Source of the DNA: Glandiceps talaboti
Taxonomy: Eukaryota; Hemichordata; Enteropneusta; Spengelidae
Reading direction: 5' to 3'
Length of the DNA stretch: 64,000 bases
Assembly: GCF_964340395.1 (NCBI RefSeq)
Contig: NC_135550.1
Location: 29,511,176-29,575,175, forward strand
Shown: piece after piece, positions 14,646-27,633 of the stretch
Layout of the letters: each line of letters begins with the position of its first letter
Numbering within the stretch: the stretch's first letter is position 1
Made by a program: the position numbers and the translations under genes
The notes under the pieces: generated by a model
Seen by the model: the letters and a program-made list of their open reading frames with translations, nothing else
What the model was told of the DNA's origin: nothing
The model's database searches: none

Positions 14646-17546
14646 TCATGAATCATAGTCTTCATCATCATCGTCATCATCATTACTTGTTTTCTGTAAA
14701 CTACCCATTGCACTGCTTGATGTTGATGGCATATACATCTGTGGTATGAATGTTGGCTGTTGCGACATTGATGGTAAATGAGGCATCTGTGGCATTGTGG
14801 GGAGTGTTGGTGTAGGTATGGAATGAGGTAGGCTACTGTAGTAACTAGGACTTGGGGTGCTGGCAGCAGCTGCACCAGGTACTGTGCTTGATGTTGACTT
14901 GATAACTAGTCTGTGTGTGGAGTTTTCATCATCTGATTCAGCCTGCGACAAAACAAATTGATTCAATACATCAGTAGTGGTGTCAAAGTGACCATTATCA
15001 GTTGGAAATTTGCATATTACAAACCAATGTATTGTTATGTAAATCAGCTTTTCTTCTCAAGAAATCGTAGTAGAGGGTGAAACACATTACTCTATAAACC
15101 CTTGGAAGAACCCTGGGGAATCTCAACAATCCACGCTTCTATTTGTCATATTTGATAGCCTATTGATAACAAATCCTTTGATACATTGCAATCATGGTTT
15201 GAAAGAGATTGTAACCTTATTTTTCTGTTCATAGAAACAGCATGCATATGGCATCCTGTATTCATTTTTCCATCACTTATCAGGTCAATGATACCAAACA
15301 AAATGTCTTGTATCAAGAACTCACACATTAAAACTGACTGCATGTCCTAACCACAAATAATGTTTTATTAGAATTTTATCAATAGACTTTACAGTGACTA
15401 ATGTGCAACAATGACCAGCAATACAGGAGAAAAGTAGAGTTATATATCAAAATATCAGAACATGATTACCCATTCTTGGATTATGAAGTATGAATGTACT
15501 AACCTCTGCTGTGGACTCTCCAGATGATGACGACCTTGCATTGGCTTTACTGTTTGTAATTTTTCTTGGCCTGACAAGATTGAAAGAGATCATCAATAAT
15601 ACTGACAACCACAATACCTGTTCCAGTTACATTGCCACTGACTTGATCAACTCTAGGAGCCTTCACTCATATTCTAACAACGTAATCTCTCTCGCTATCT
15701 GTCTCTACCTCTTGTTACATATCTACATCTGTATTTATTTTTCAACAACACAGACATGTGAGGTGAGGTAGTCATGTTTTATCAATGACAAAATTGTAAA
15801 GTGGTATGATGTTAATACACTAAGTCAGTGTCATCTTTTCAGAACAAGTTTTGTTTTGACAATGTTACAGAAGCCTTTTCTGTTTCTATACATATGATAT
15901 TTTACTTTATATACCTCTGTCTAGCTGTCTAAGTGTGATTGTTACCTTGTTTGTTTTGGCCTGCCATCTGACCCTGTTGGCCCGTCATCATCTTCATTTG
16001 TAATATCAGGTATGTTCTGTACCAGATCTTTTAAAAAGTCAAACTTACTTTCATTGAGAATACCTTGTTTTCTGATGGAACATAACAAAAGATAATGAAC
16101 ATAAAATTACTTAGACTAAAAATGGGAATATAATTTTCATTCTGTTATCTCATCTAAAGAATGTATTTCTTGGACAACATTCACAAAGACACTTATGGGA
16201 ACAAAGCAAAGATAAAAAGAATTTCCAATGTAGGAACAAGTCACTACATGTATTATGAAGTACAATTGTAGTAATACCATTATTTTTGTGTCATCATAAA
16301 CATTTAAGTTTTCCAGCACATAAATGTGAATTAATATAATGTGAATTAATATAATCTTAGTAGTCACATGTTATATTGAAAATTTGAAAGAGAGTAACAT
16401 GTTACAAACGTAACAAATACAACAACACAAAGGATATCAAATATACTTACATATGTGCTGTTGTCATTGTCTTTGCATTTCTTGACTTTGTTTGTGCACT
16501 AGCCTCAGTTATAAGTGATTTCACAAATATTTCCAAGGCTTTTGCTGATTTGCTAACAGTGAAGGATTATTTGGTATATGATATTTGAATAACATTGTAG
16601 TGGGGCTTTGGGACTTTGAAACATCCAAAATATTCTATTCTCCTTTACTATATGCAGTTTCCTTCTTGTTGATTGTCTATAAGCATATATGGCGGTAGCT
16701 ACAATAATTATGGAAATGTAAGAAATTCTTCCACATTGTAGATATTATTACTATTAGTGAAATGGGAGTATTGCTATTGCCAACATTTTCTGATATAATG
16801 TTTATTTTTGTCAAATTATCTGATGAATAAATAGAACAATGTATATATAAGCATACAAAATTCATCCAATCATGTAAAATTACAGGGAATTACACATACA
16901 TGTATCGAAGTCTGAAGATACAACCCAGGTACTCAACCACAAACATGGCTAGCCACAATTTAAATGTCAAACAACTGGGTATTGCTGAGGTAACATATAG
17001 CATTGTGTATTTGTCACATGCAGACTTCTAATGATTGTGACAACATGGACAAAGGGGTAGTGCCGATACTACTCTTTCAAATCAGCTTTGCGAGCTTTAC
17101 AATGTACTAAGTTATAGTAGCTGCACCCTGGAGTCAATGTTGGCCGACACGACACTTCCACTTCCTGTATAAACACAACATACGACTCACGTTCATAAAC
17201 GTTGTCTTTCTATCGATATAAAACAAAAAACGACAAAGAAACTATGAGCACAGAATTATGTACTTCAAAACGAATCAAATGACACTTTCGGTAGTTCACC
17301 GTACAATCACGGTGGTGGACGTGCCATGTCAACAAAAGGATACATATGAGCACTGGAACAGCGGCAGCCACTTTTCCAACATCTTCATCCGTTTGCATTA
17401 TCTTCTTGATTCGTGCCTATTTTACAGAAAAACAACACGCTTTCAAACTTCTATCTACTGCAAAAGTCATAAATGATATAACTTGTCAAGAAAATACTAC
17501 TTACCGGAGGAAATCTGGCATTGTATTTCTTCTTTTTACTTGGCAT
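14646..17546 (-). CDS. DRAP1: Dr1-associated corepressor, NC2 alpha (histone-fold protein)
   Basis: Six exons: 17546-17505, 17416-17344, 16544-16451, 16071-15946, 15570-15504, 14942-14646; 699 nt, 232 residues (human 205). The protein starts [14 protein letters not shown], then [31 protein letters not shown] and [11 protein letters not shown], which is the NC2-alpha histone fold (residues about 8-80), then [16 protein letters not shown] low-complexity Ser/Pro/Met/Gln region follows and the protein ends in an acidic run with DEDYDS, matching the human C-terminus. NC2 alpha pairs with DR1 (NC2 beta) and clamps TBP on promoter DNA, blocking TFIIA and TFIIB entry; it acts in the nucleus. The exon 3 acceptor was chosen at 16545 because the nearby upstream AG breaks the frame. 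The gene diverges from its neighbour with 163 bp between start codons. Confidence 0.95.
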
Positions 17547-17709
17547 CGCGATCGCGGTTTTCGAGGACGTCTGACACTAAAATCCCGGAAGGATATAGTA
17601 CGCATGCGTAATGTTTGGGGGAAAACAAACAACGAACAACCAACCAACCGATATCGCTATCCATGTGCATTATCCTCATCATCACACTCACTAGTACATC
17701 TGTCAACTG
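17547..17709. promoter_or_regulatory. Bidirectional promoter region, DRAP1 / coiled-coil gene
   Basis: 163 bp between two divergent start codons. It contains CCGGAAG (17585-17591), an ETS/GABPA-type core, and CGCATGCG (17601-17608), the core of an NRF1 site. Both are common in TATA-less bidirectional housekeeping promoters. Motifs are seen; function is inferred. Confidence 0.6.
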
Positions 17710-18100
17710 ATGAAAATTGAATTAATGAATGACATACGGGTAGCCGAGGTTTGTCTGTCAAAGATAAAAACAGAAAACCTAAAACTTGAAAAGAAACTGA
17801 AAGAGGTAAAATTTGAATTTTCACCCATTTTTAGTGAAGATGATAAACTTACAGTGATTGATTTTTTAATGAGAGATTACTTATGTGATTAATTTTCAGT
17901 TGCAAGAATTAGAGTTAAACTGTCAGCAGCAGAAAGAATTTCTCTTGAAGCAAATTGAAAAAGTACCGGAAAGAAAAGACAGGTCACACAGTGACAGAGC
18001 TAAACTGTCAACAGGGGAAAAGAAATTGTAAGTTAATTATTTTGCCTTGGATGAGGGATATGTGTATATCCTCTGCAGGTACTTTACCTTGATTCATATG

Positions 18101-18131
<31 letters not shown>

Positions 18132-21111
18132 CATACATACATACATACATACATACATACATACATACATACATACATACATACATACATACATACATAC
18201 ATACATACATACATACATACATACATACATACATACATACATACATACATACATACATACATACATACATACATACATACATACATACATACATACATAC
18301 ATACATACATACATACATACATACATACATACATACATACATACATACATACATACATACATACATACATACATACATACATACATACATACATACATAC
18401 ATACATACATACACACATACATACATATATACATACATACACACATACATACATACGTACCACATACATACATGCATACACACACACACATACATATATA
18501 CACACATTTTCAAACTAACTTTACTGTTATAGATATGTTTGGTTGGCTAGCACACAATATGCATTGAGATTTCAACATGATTGTCAACTATTTTTATATT
18601 ACTATATTTATCATTGTTCGTGGTGATCAGTGACAATTCCAACTCAAGATAATTAATGACTATTCGTTAGAAGCAATGAATCCTAAATGCTATGGTTTTG
18701 AAACTGAAATGATACATTAAATTGAGATGTTTTTCTTCCAAACATAATTTCTTACACAGTGTTTGTATTACATGTAATGTCACACCCAATTTTCAAATCA
18801 GAAGTAAAAAAACTAATTACTTTATATCGATAGTGTTTTGCAGATATTAATGACATTACATAACATTTGTATTTTCTACAGATACGACCACCTGTACCCT
18901 TATGTTGATGAGATATGTCGACAGCAATATTTGCTGGATGAGCTGAATCAGCAGTTACTTGTTGCTAAAACAAACAAAGAAAAACAAGAAATTCTATCAG
19001 CACTAGAAACCGGTAATTTAAAACTTTGAATATCGTGTACCATTACAGCTTGTAGGATACTTTAGTCAGCAGTGTTGTTATCTGTAACACTTTGATATCA
19101 TGATAAAATATTGAGCTTTATGTTATGTTTCATGTCAAAGAACAGTTAAAACAGGAAGGACCAGAAAGACTACATAACATATACACTTTCAGATCAAAGC
19201 TGATCATTTGGCAAATTGAGGTTGTTGTTTTACTTGCATGATGAATTTATCAGTTGTTTTTTTATATGGACCTATCTGGAGTGGTGAAACTTATGTTTTC
19301 TCTTTATGAGCAGGTATGAAATATTTGTCCCAAACAGAAGACAAAGAATCCAGCATATGTGTGAGGTGGTATAGAGAAATGAGAAATAGTATGCAGGAAG
19401 TTTGTTCAGGTAAATCACTGTTAGTTTTGACAGTTACGAGTACCATGGTCAGGTGGCTGCTGTCAGTTTGGAGCTTGTTTCAAAATTCAAGTGTATTATA
19501 AAAAATATTTAATGCCTATTGCTAGAGAGATTGAAGAGTGAAAATCATGTTATGAAAATGACAAGATACTTACCTGTGGAGACTGTATGGTATGTCGTGT
19601 CATTCTCCCTTCACTGTTGTGAGAGCTAGAGGAGAATAGGGATGTCTGAGGGCACCCCAACCTAACAAATCGTACAGACTATAACCTAGCTATGTTGGTC
19701 TAGTTGCAATGGCTTGTAACATTTTTTTACAGCACAAAGCAACTTTTAATAAAATACATCGTGATCTCATTCTGTGTGATACATTGGTAAAATATATTCA
19801 AGTTTTCACTAAATGCAATTATAAATATAGCAATCGAGATGTCTGTTGACTATTCTATGGTTCTATCTTCACCTACTTTGTCAGGATTAGTTTGTCTTTG
19901 TGTTTGAATTTGTATTTATTATTTGTAACTTTTATTCTTCTAATTCTATTCAAGGGGACACAAGTCAGATGAATATATTACACTATAATAGTAAACTGAA
20001 TGAAATCAAGACAAATCTAAATACATGCTATCATTTGGTGTTTTCAACTTGTTATCACGGACTGTGTGTTTCTGTGACAGTCAAGCAGTCAGTTTCACCA
20101 AGGTAACAACCGTCATTTTTCAATTTTGTTACTTTGGTAACTCTTCTGGATTACAGTATTAACCATTGCTAAGTAAGCTAAACTACATTCATAGATCCTA
20201 CCATAGAGTAGGATACTTTCAACCAACCAACATACAGAGAAGTAAGTGCACAAATGTAACATGTTTAGGTGAAGATTACCCTTACAACTGTCAAATTGGT
20301 TAGCTACAGATATTTATATAATTGCCAAGGTTACATCATTGGACTTGAACAACAGTGAGTATTTTCATTAATATGAACGATCTGTCATTTCATAGCCAAT
20401 TCGGAAACCACTTGATATCCACTGAGTTATGAAATTGAAATTGATTCATGGCTAAATTCTTGATCAATATAAGTTATTCTTTACATCAATATGTGAAAGT
20501 GTACAGAAAAAAATAGTGAAAGTGTATTCAACATTGCTAGATCCTGGTTCCAGTTATTTTCCCAGATCTGCTATTAGTAACTAATAATTTAAATTGTATA
20601 CATGCTAGTAAATAGCACCCTCAAGTGGCACAGCCTGTTAGTTTGATAACACTCAAGACACTGTCAAGCTCCTAGACTCTTGGGGTATTCTTTGTACTAT
20701 AAAAACAACTCGTCACCTTTCGGTTTTATTTGGCAAATTCTGATGCACAGATTTGAGGTCTTAAGATGAGACTTGTTAATACAGGGCTAGGCTAGAATAT
20801 GACCAGTAGTAGTGAGTTCTTTTCAGTACTTAATCTAAGTCACAGAATTAACCTTTCTTCAAAGGTCTTTTTGTAAATTTTGAATTTCAAGTGTGATAAC
20901 TGATGTATTTAGATTCAAAAATCAATTTGGAAGATTTTTTTTCATTTTTTTCAGTGGAAACTCTCCAGCTGGCTGTATCTTCACATGTGATCCGTACATT
21001 GAGGATATACAAGACAGAGGAATGGAAGCTGTCAAATCAGGATGCTCAGTCATCACGTTTATCACTGATACTGTGTGGACAGGAGTAAAAGATTTATTAC
21101 TACTAGAATGA
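17710..21111 (+). CDS. Unrecognised 251-residue protein with N-terminal coiled coil
   Basis: Six exons with consistent phase: 17710-17805, 17900-18027, 18882-19012, 19314-19409, 19955-20102, 20955-21111; 756 nt. All introns are GT-AG. Residues about 10-50 (KIKTENLKLEKKLKE, then LQELELNCQQQKEFLLKQIE) form a Leu/Lys/Glu heptad coiled coil, and a second helical block runs through YVDEICRQQYLLDELNQQLL. The C-terminal 100 residues are mixed alpha/beta in character (HGLCVSVTVKQSV, AGCIFTCDPYIEDIQDRG, SVITFITDTVWTGVKDL). The shape (N-terminal coil plus compact C-terminal domain) resembles small kinetochore, centrosome or augmin-type subunits, but I recognise no family and assign none. The ATG at 17710 is the first in frame after the shared promoter. 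Intron 2 holds a large (CATA)n tract. A possible poly(A) signal ATTAAA lies at 21685. Confidence 0.75.
18102..18420. repeat. (CATA)n microsatellite, about 320 bp
   Basis: Nearly perfect CATA units, then degenerate CATA/CACA to about 18508, in intron 2 of the coiled-coil gene. The Tyr-Ile-His-Thr and Met-Tyr-Val-Cys frames here are artefacts. Confidence 0.98.
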
Positions 21112-23236
21112 TAAAGACTGATAGAACCATGAACATTCTATATATATCTAGTGTTTATGAGAACCGCATGACTGTGGAACACCATGAAGATCTTCAGTTT
21201 CACAAACTACATATCAAAGATATACAACAAATTTATGTTGAAGCATTCAACATTTGGCATACTCTATACTCTTCTGAGATTTTAAGGCAAAGAAATTTTG
21301 ATTGCAATACAAACTTTTGTGGTACAAGCAATTATACCATGTACAAGCCAAGTTGAACAATATGGAATATATACTCTGGTCATTCTATGTCACTGGTTCT
21401 TCTGTGCTCGAAATATGTAAAATTGTCATTATTTTTCCCTGACATTTCTGCGATATTACTGACACTGGTATAGTTTTGTTATTCTCCAATATTTTTCTTT
21501 CAGCTGGAAAATACTTGTGACCCAAGGGTTGTCACTACTAGATGTTAGATGAGTAGTGATAAAGGCCCCTTAGTTCACTCATATTTTCCTTGGATGAACT
21601 AAGAAAAATTTTGTGGAATAACATCTAATTGTCTTGCTTTGATCTGTGCTCTATCAGAGTGGTGTATGGTGCATAAATTAATCTATTAAAGAAGAGAAAT
21701 ACACACAAAAATGATGTTTTAGTTATTTTTTTATTACATCACTTCATCTCAAACTTGACATGACTTATCAGTGCTTCTACTACTACTACCACCACCACTA
21801 GTAGTACTGCTACTGCATGTAAAGATACATTACAGTCCTTTTCTAGCACTTGTTTGTATAAGGAGTGGCAAACAGTGGCAAGTGTTTGAACATTTCTTTG
21901 ATGACGTGGACAAAAGCTACAGCTTATTATAATACTTTTCAGTGTATTGTCTATGCATCAAGAGAAATGACTTTTGTAGATTTACCAGTTGTAGATTTGT
22001 TTGGGTCGTCAAATAACTGTCCAGATACCTCAGTGCCCTCATTGCTAAGCTGTTTTGGTAAACCCGAATGACCTGATAAGTTCTGTAATTGTTGTAATGA
22101 TTACTATTATTACATATGTACCAGTGATAATTTGCACTGATGGACATGGAATACCCCAAACATTATTATTGCATACTTGTATGCAAATGAGTGTGCAATC
22201 ATTCCTTCCAAAATCACATGATTGCATACTAATTACTGTTGCTGAATTTTGATGTTTGGGATAAACATGTAATAATAATAGCACCCCATGACACAAGTAC
22301 TTGCAGTTTTTTTTGCTGCGCTTCATCTCATAAGAATAGAGACCATCGCAAGCACTCATGCAAGTACACCGTACCGTGTTTGAATTTGAGCATCATGGGG
22401 TTCTGTTACAGTATGGCAGGGCATGTTTCCCAAATTAATTCTTACAATAGGTGAAATACTGAAAACTGTGAACAAGAAGTCATAATTTGATACACACAGG
22501 GCAGGAAAAGATCACAGTAAAATAGTCATAAATCTAAAAGATATCATTATGGATATGAAATATATGATAGGTTATTGTAAAAACAATTTTTTTTAAATGA
22601 ATAAAAATGTGATATAATTGAATAAATATGATACATGCTGAATATGTAGAAGGTAAATAATAAAATAATTGACTATTAGGATAATATAAAAAACATGTTA
22701 CTATTGTAAAAATCTTTATTGAAATCATTCATGTATATATATTAAAACCAGAAAAAACTTCAAAAGAATCAAAGTTGACAGAAATACCAATACTTTCCTT
22801 CTTACACTATAAGTATTTAGATATAATAATACCACTTCAGCAACAACAAACAAAAGAGCACAATAATAGGAAAAAATGTTATTGGTCAATTTAAAAAAAA
22901 ATGAAACTGGCAAAATTACTCTTGTAGAATTTATAAGCACAGTTCATATTCAATATGACAGCATGTAGATAAAATCATGAATTTGATAGCTGTCAATTTA
23001 CAATATATCATTGTTAGTGTAGTTAATTTGCACATTTAGTGGGTATATATGTAAATACACTATTTTGTATGTTTCAAAAATACTTCAAAAATATATTTTA
23101 ATGTTATATATTACTTTGAAAAACTTCCTTAATTAAACACAATTGGAGTGGATCACTTTAAAAAGATAGTGTATGTGTTTTCCCTATGTCCCAGAAACAG
23201 TTCATCATCTGCAGTTAAAGTATTTGACTCCTGTCT
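21112..23236. other. Convergent intergenic region (coiled-coil gene / FBXO48)
   Basis: AT-rich 3' flanks of two converging genes. A dispersed repeat copy lies at about 22152-22385 (see its own entry). No reading frame with recognisable content. Confidence 0.5.
22152..22385 (+). repeat. Dispersed repeat, copy 1 (about 230 bp)
   Basis: Shares ordered blocks with 50053-50290 in the same orientation: AACATTATTGCATAC, a GCAAATGAG block, TTGCTG, then GGATAAACATGTAAT-ATAA and GCAAGx-CTxxTGCAA. The flanks differ, so this is an interspersed repeat, class unknown. Confidence 0.6.
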
Positions 23237-24126
23237 TCATCTGCACAGTTCAAGTTCAAGTATTTGACCCCATGTTTCTAGATCCATAGGACACATACAT
23301 TTTTGTGGCAAGTCTTCGAATGACTTGATATTGCTGAAGACACCATTAAACCAATGGCGTTGAATAACATTATAACCATAGTTTCGGATGAAAGTTTCCT
23401 GTTTAGAAAACAGACAGAAAGTCATGGCATGATTATAAGGTATGATCACATCAAAAGGTTGTTAAAATACAAATAAAGTGACTAGTGAATAAATCTTCTT
23501 CCTGACTGATATCAGTTAACCAACTCTCACAAAGAATACCCCAATCATATTTTATTAATTTTGATGAACAAAGTTAAACTTTTATGCCCAATGGTACTGT
23601 ACTTTACTTACAGTATTACTCATTTTGTTCCCTGGTCACAAGACGATTTGAAAGTATGCTCATAATATCATATGATCAAAATAAAATTTTGAGAATAGTA
23701 GATTCATATCATTTCATATTCAACTGTATTATGACATGTCACAACAGCTTCTGACACATCACAACAATGCTGATGTTTATAATGTACAGAAGAAACCTTA
23801 CCCTGCAACCAGAACTATACATAATTAAATAAAATATCACTTACCCTCCAAGTAAAACCCTGTGCTCGATCATCTTCTACATATGTGTTATCTTCGAGGT
23901 GATTTAAACATAAATACTTCCACAACCAATCAGTGTGTTCAATCGTATCATTCCAGTTTTTTGAAGTTTGTGACAACTGACATATTGTCGAAATGTCCAT
24001 CTTTGTAACAATGTTGAAGCACATTTCGACTGGAAGGATTTGTATTATGTCAGTGTTGGTTTCTGTGGTCGGGACCTCTTCATTACCGTTGTAGTCATTT
24101 TTTCTCTCGATAGATTGGGTCTCCAT
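23237..24126 (-). CDS. FBXO48: F-box only protein 48 orthologue
   Basis: Two exons, 24126-23845 and 23398-23237, joined in phase 0; 147 residues (human FBXO48 is 155). Residues about 28-72 form the F-box: ILPVEMCFNIVTKMDISTIC, then QLSQTSKNWNDTIEHTDWLW. After it come the FBXO48-specific blocks GFTWR, HWFNGVFSNIKSF, LPQKCMCPMD and TWGQILELEL, which correspond to GYSWR, YPMDADTWGEILEAELER and neighbours in the human protein. F-box proteins dock to SKP1-CUL1 and present substrates for ubiquitin transfer; mammalian FBXO48 has been linked to degradation of active AMPK. The protein lacks any separate substrate-binding domain, as in human. The gene is head to head with the asparaginase-like gene. 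Confidence 0.93.
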
Positions 24127-24676
24127 ATTTGCGATTGCTGTGTTTGTAAGCCGTCGTGAACTACACCATCAATGTTCGATTTGTGACGAAACACTCTCTT
24201 CAGGATCTCTATGTCACATTAATCATAGATATTTATGGGAAATTTACGACTGTAAAAGAAACAAATTAAATAGAAAGCTAGTTAGTGACATATATACAAT
24301 ACAACAAATTAAATCTCAAAACATACACCCATCAAAAAACATTTGTTTACTTCCGGGGACGCCATTTTTAAATCCCTGGCTGAAAACTGTCGTGTTTATT
24401 TTTTTATCAATCACAAACGATACCCTTATACATGAGAAACGTTGCGGACAATTTCATGAGATAAATCAACTTAAATCATACCTGACAATGTGATCTCCTC
24501 AGATCTCTGAGGATTTACGATCTTCCTTGAGTGAAAACTTTAGGATCCGCAAAGGCGTCGCCAAACAGACGCGTAATACGCGCAATGTATTCTGGGAAAT
24601 TTGGCAGACGAATTTGACTTGTTGCTGGCGTGGCGATTGTGGTTTCCCCATCTATCTATCTTCCTTCTACACCGAC
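24127..24676. promoter_or_regulatory. Divergent promoter region, FBXO48 / asparaginase-like gene
   Basis: 550 bp between divergent start codons. It contains ACTTCCGG (24349-24356), an ETS core, followed by GCCATTTTT (24361-24369), a YY1-like site in reverse orientation. Transcription starts are not known. Confidence 0.45.
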
Positions 24677-27633
24677 ATGTCCATATTTGTGATCCAAACA
24701 GGAGGTATTTGTTTTTCTTTGTAGGGAGTGTGCCATTTTATTGTTCCGCAATGGTAATACAAAAAGTATAACAGATGTTCCTTACTGCCTGATGAGTCTT
24801 TTACCGACACTATTAATAAACTATTTAATTATGCTAATATTATATAAGATGGTTTTGGTCACATATGCCCCTCGTTGACTCGATATCAGCTAGATATCAC
24901 AGTTCTCAACACATTATCGCCACAGAAATATCAAAGCGGAAAATAAGAAGATATGTAAAACAGATATTGCTGTATTATCTATTAATGTGTAAACAATTCT
25001 ATATTTTCCATATATATGATATTGTATTGACAAGTTTTATTTAGTGAATGAGAGATAAAGGCAAATAATGAATGAATAAATAGATGAGTTGATGATAAAT
25101 CAAGCATTTAAATGGAATGAAAATAAATATTTTCATAGGTAGAACTCCAATGCAGACAAATTATAAAGCCCCTATGATTGTTAAAAAATATTTTTAAAAA
25201 AATAAGTTGTTCATCTATGGTGTAAAGAACTTAATCTTGTTTTTTTTTTAAAAAAGGACATACATTTGTACATACATATGGAGTCACTCAGTCATCAATT
25301 CTTGTAAATATTCAACACATACATCACGATGGTTAATTAGTTTTACAGCAATTACTTTTTCCAGTATACCATTAATTAAGAGATTAATCTTTCTTGCACT
25401 TTTTATATATACATTTGTACATATAACCATAGCCCCAACACGAAAGTGTGGGTCTATGAAATAACATGTAAAGTTGCAAATTATGTATGGTAATATTTCA
25501 ACACTGCTCACTTGTCACCATGTAGTAACATCAGAAACTCATTCATTAGGGTCCAATTTTTTTAACTTTGTTTTCTAATGGTAAAAATAAAGGAAATAGT
25601 TTTTCAAATTGTTACTTGGTCTTTAATTGTACATGTATGTTTTAAAATTTAACGTTACCAACATTACATCAGTTTGAATTTGTATAAGACCCATACCAAG
25701 CTTTATAATGTACTAGTTATCCAATTAATCAATGTGTGTCAGATTAAAGATCATATCATAAATTAATGTATATATTAAGAATTAGATGAAATGTAATTAG
25801 TATGATGTACACTGCAATTGTTACATTAATTATTAAATAGTTAGATCTGCAAACTATCATGTTAGGAAGATTTCATTGACTGTGAATAATGTTCCACTGC
25901 ACTTGTTAATTCATCTTTATATTAAATAGTGAAACCCATTTGTTTTTAAACACACCTGACTGTCATGTGACTCTCACCTGGCCAGTTCTATCATATATCT
26001 ATCAATTTCAGGTACTATTGATAAAGACTACCCAAAACGACATGGTGGGTATGCATTTGAGATTGGTGATTCTGCTGCCAAGTCCATTTTACAAAGACAT
26101 AGTGTTACACTGCCTGTAGAGTATGGTACAGCATTTCGTAAAGATAGCCAGGATATATCAAAGTGTGACAGGTAGGTATATCTCCATTCTATTGTCAATA
26201 CAGCAAATTTGAGGGAAGTAAAACCCAATCTGTGTAGATAAATGATGACTTCCACCATTCAGTGTCATCTGAAAGGAAGGTGTGGATTGGGTTGCAAAAT
26301 AGAAATATCCACACAGAAAATTTTGTTCAGAAAAATTCTTAACCATGATTAAAATAGCCTAAATTTAATATTTCTGTGACAGCAAACTAGAGTACATTGT
26401 GGTGAATCTACCACAGACACAAATCAGCTGAAAATATTAAACTGATAAAGGTTTATTTTTAGACATCACATGAAAAGTTGGGATAAAAGCATGCTTCACA
26501 AAGGGACAACAAAGGGAATGGACCATTTGATTAAACACAACGAATTATCACTTGAATACAAAGTAACATATTTTACAAACACATTTTTTTACTGATATTT
26601 CAATAGTAAACAATACACTGAGGTTGACCTCAGGATATGTTTCACCTATGAAAGGAGATACTGGTTGAATGATTACCATATGATGATTGCGATGGGGCCA
26701 GTCTCGTATTGAGCTATGAATTTGTAAATATGCAATTTCTTTTGGCAATTTGCTCTAATGAACTACTTGTCTGTGTCTGATGTAAATGAATGAAAAGTAT
26801 GATACAACTGGTAACACTGTAGTAAAGCACTTTCTCTATGTGCTACCGGTACATTCATTTATAGCATTCATATCAAGTGTAAAAGTACATTGTTTCAATT
26901 GGTTTATTTATAAGCCTAGCATGTGGCCTTTGTAATGTGGTCAATTAGCAAATAAAACAGTATACTTTTACACTTGGTATTGATGCTATAAACGATTGTG
27001 GTACATACAGAAAATGCTTTACTTTGGTGTTATGGGTTGTACACATACATTATTTAGTCTATACTTTTGGTTATTAAATATCAATCAAGTACATTGTTAT
27101 CAAAAAATCAACAAAGAACAGTTTTATAGACTGTAATTGACATGTAGCAGACCAAAACTTCCTTGTTGTCAGTAGGTTAAAATTGATGATATACATGGCA
27201 TTTCAAAATTCAGTGACAAAGTGAGCATCATGGTTAATGCTATTTATACACAGTTTGCTGATAAGTTGGTTGACATTTTTAAACAAAGCTAAAATAGGCA
27301 CTTATATTGTTGATTCATTGCAGAGAACTACTGGGAAGAACATGTACACTGGCATCACAAGAGAAAATACTGATCACACATGGGACAGACACAATTATTG
27401 AAACTGCAGAATTCTTGGCAATGAAAAAACTACAGAAGACTATTATGTTGACTGGCTCATTCCTGCCTGAAACTTTTAAGAACTCAGATGCTGAATTCAA
27501 CGTTGGTGCAGCCCTTGGTGCCTTACAGTGCATTACAGCTCACAATGTCTTTATTGCTATGAATGGAAAAATCTTCCCTTGGAGTCTTGTGACAAGAGAT
27601 GAAAAAAGTGGACAATTCATAAGTAAACCTTGA
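24677..27633 (+). CDS. Short single-domain L-asparaginase-like protein
   Basis: Three exons, 24677-24704, 26012-26171, 27324-27633, with phases that match; 498 nt, 165 residues. The protein begins MSIFVIQTGGTIDKDYP: the IxTGGTI motif holds the first catalytic threonine of type I/II asparaginases. KILITHGTDTIIETAEFL holds the second motif, with the conserved Thr-Asp pair. Then follow MLTGSFLPETFKNSDAEFNV and FIAMNGKIFPW. The protein stops there and lacks the C-terminal domain of about 150 residues found in full-length enzymes. Stand-alone N-domain proteins of this size occur in bacteria and some invertebrates; their activity is poorly known. The equivalent of the E. coli Lys162 is not obvious (VTRDEK in that area). 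An in-frame upstream ATG at 24527 exists, but the family begins just before xTGGT. Could be an old horizontal transfer; three introns' worth of host structure says it is not contamination. Confidence 0.85.
26821..27024. mobile_element. MITE-like inverted-repeat element in asparaginase intron 2
   Basis: Two arms of about 75 bp face each other: AGTAAAGCACTTTCTCTATG ... TTTATAGCATTCATATC ... AGTGTAAAAGTA on the left, and its diverged reverse complement ending in TGCTTTACT on the right, with a short middle. No coding content. Class unknown. Confidence 0.7.

Noticed and set aside
17258-17720. Plus-strand frames of 72 and 124 codons
   Set aside because: They are the antisense of DRAP1 exons 1 and 2 and the shared promoter.
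18047-18532. Tyr-Ile-His-Thr and Met-Tyr-Val-Cys repeat proteins
   Set aside because: Pure translation of a (CATA)n tract in an intron.
24140-24493. 117-codon frame between FBXO48 and the asparaginase-like gene
   Set aside because: Falls in the divergent promoter region and has no recognisable content.
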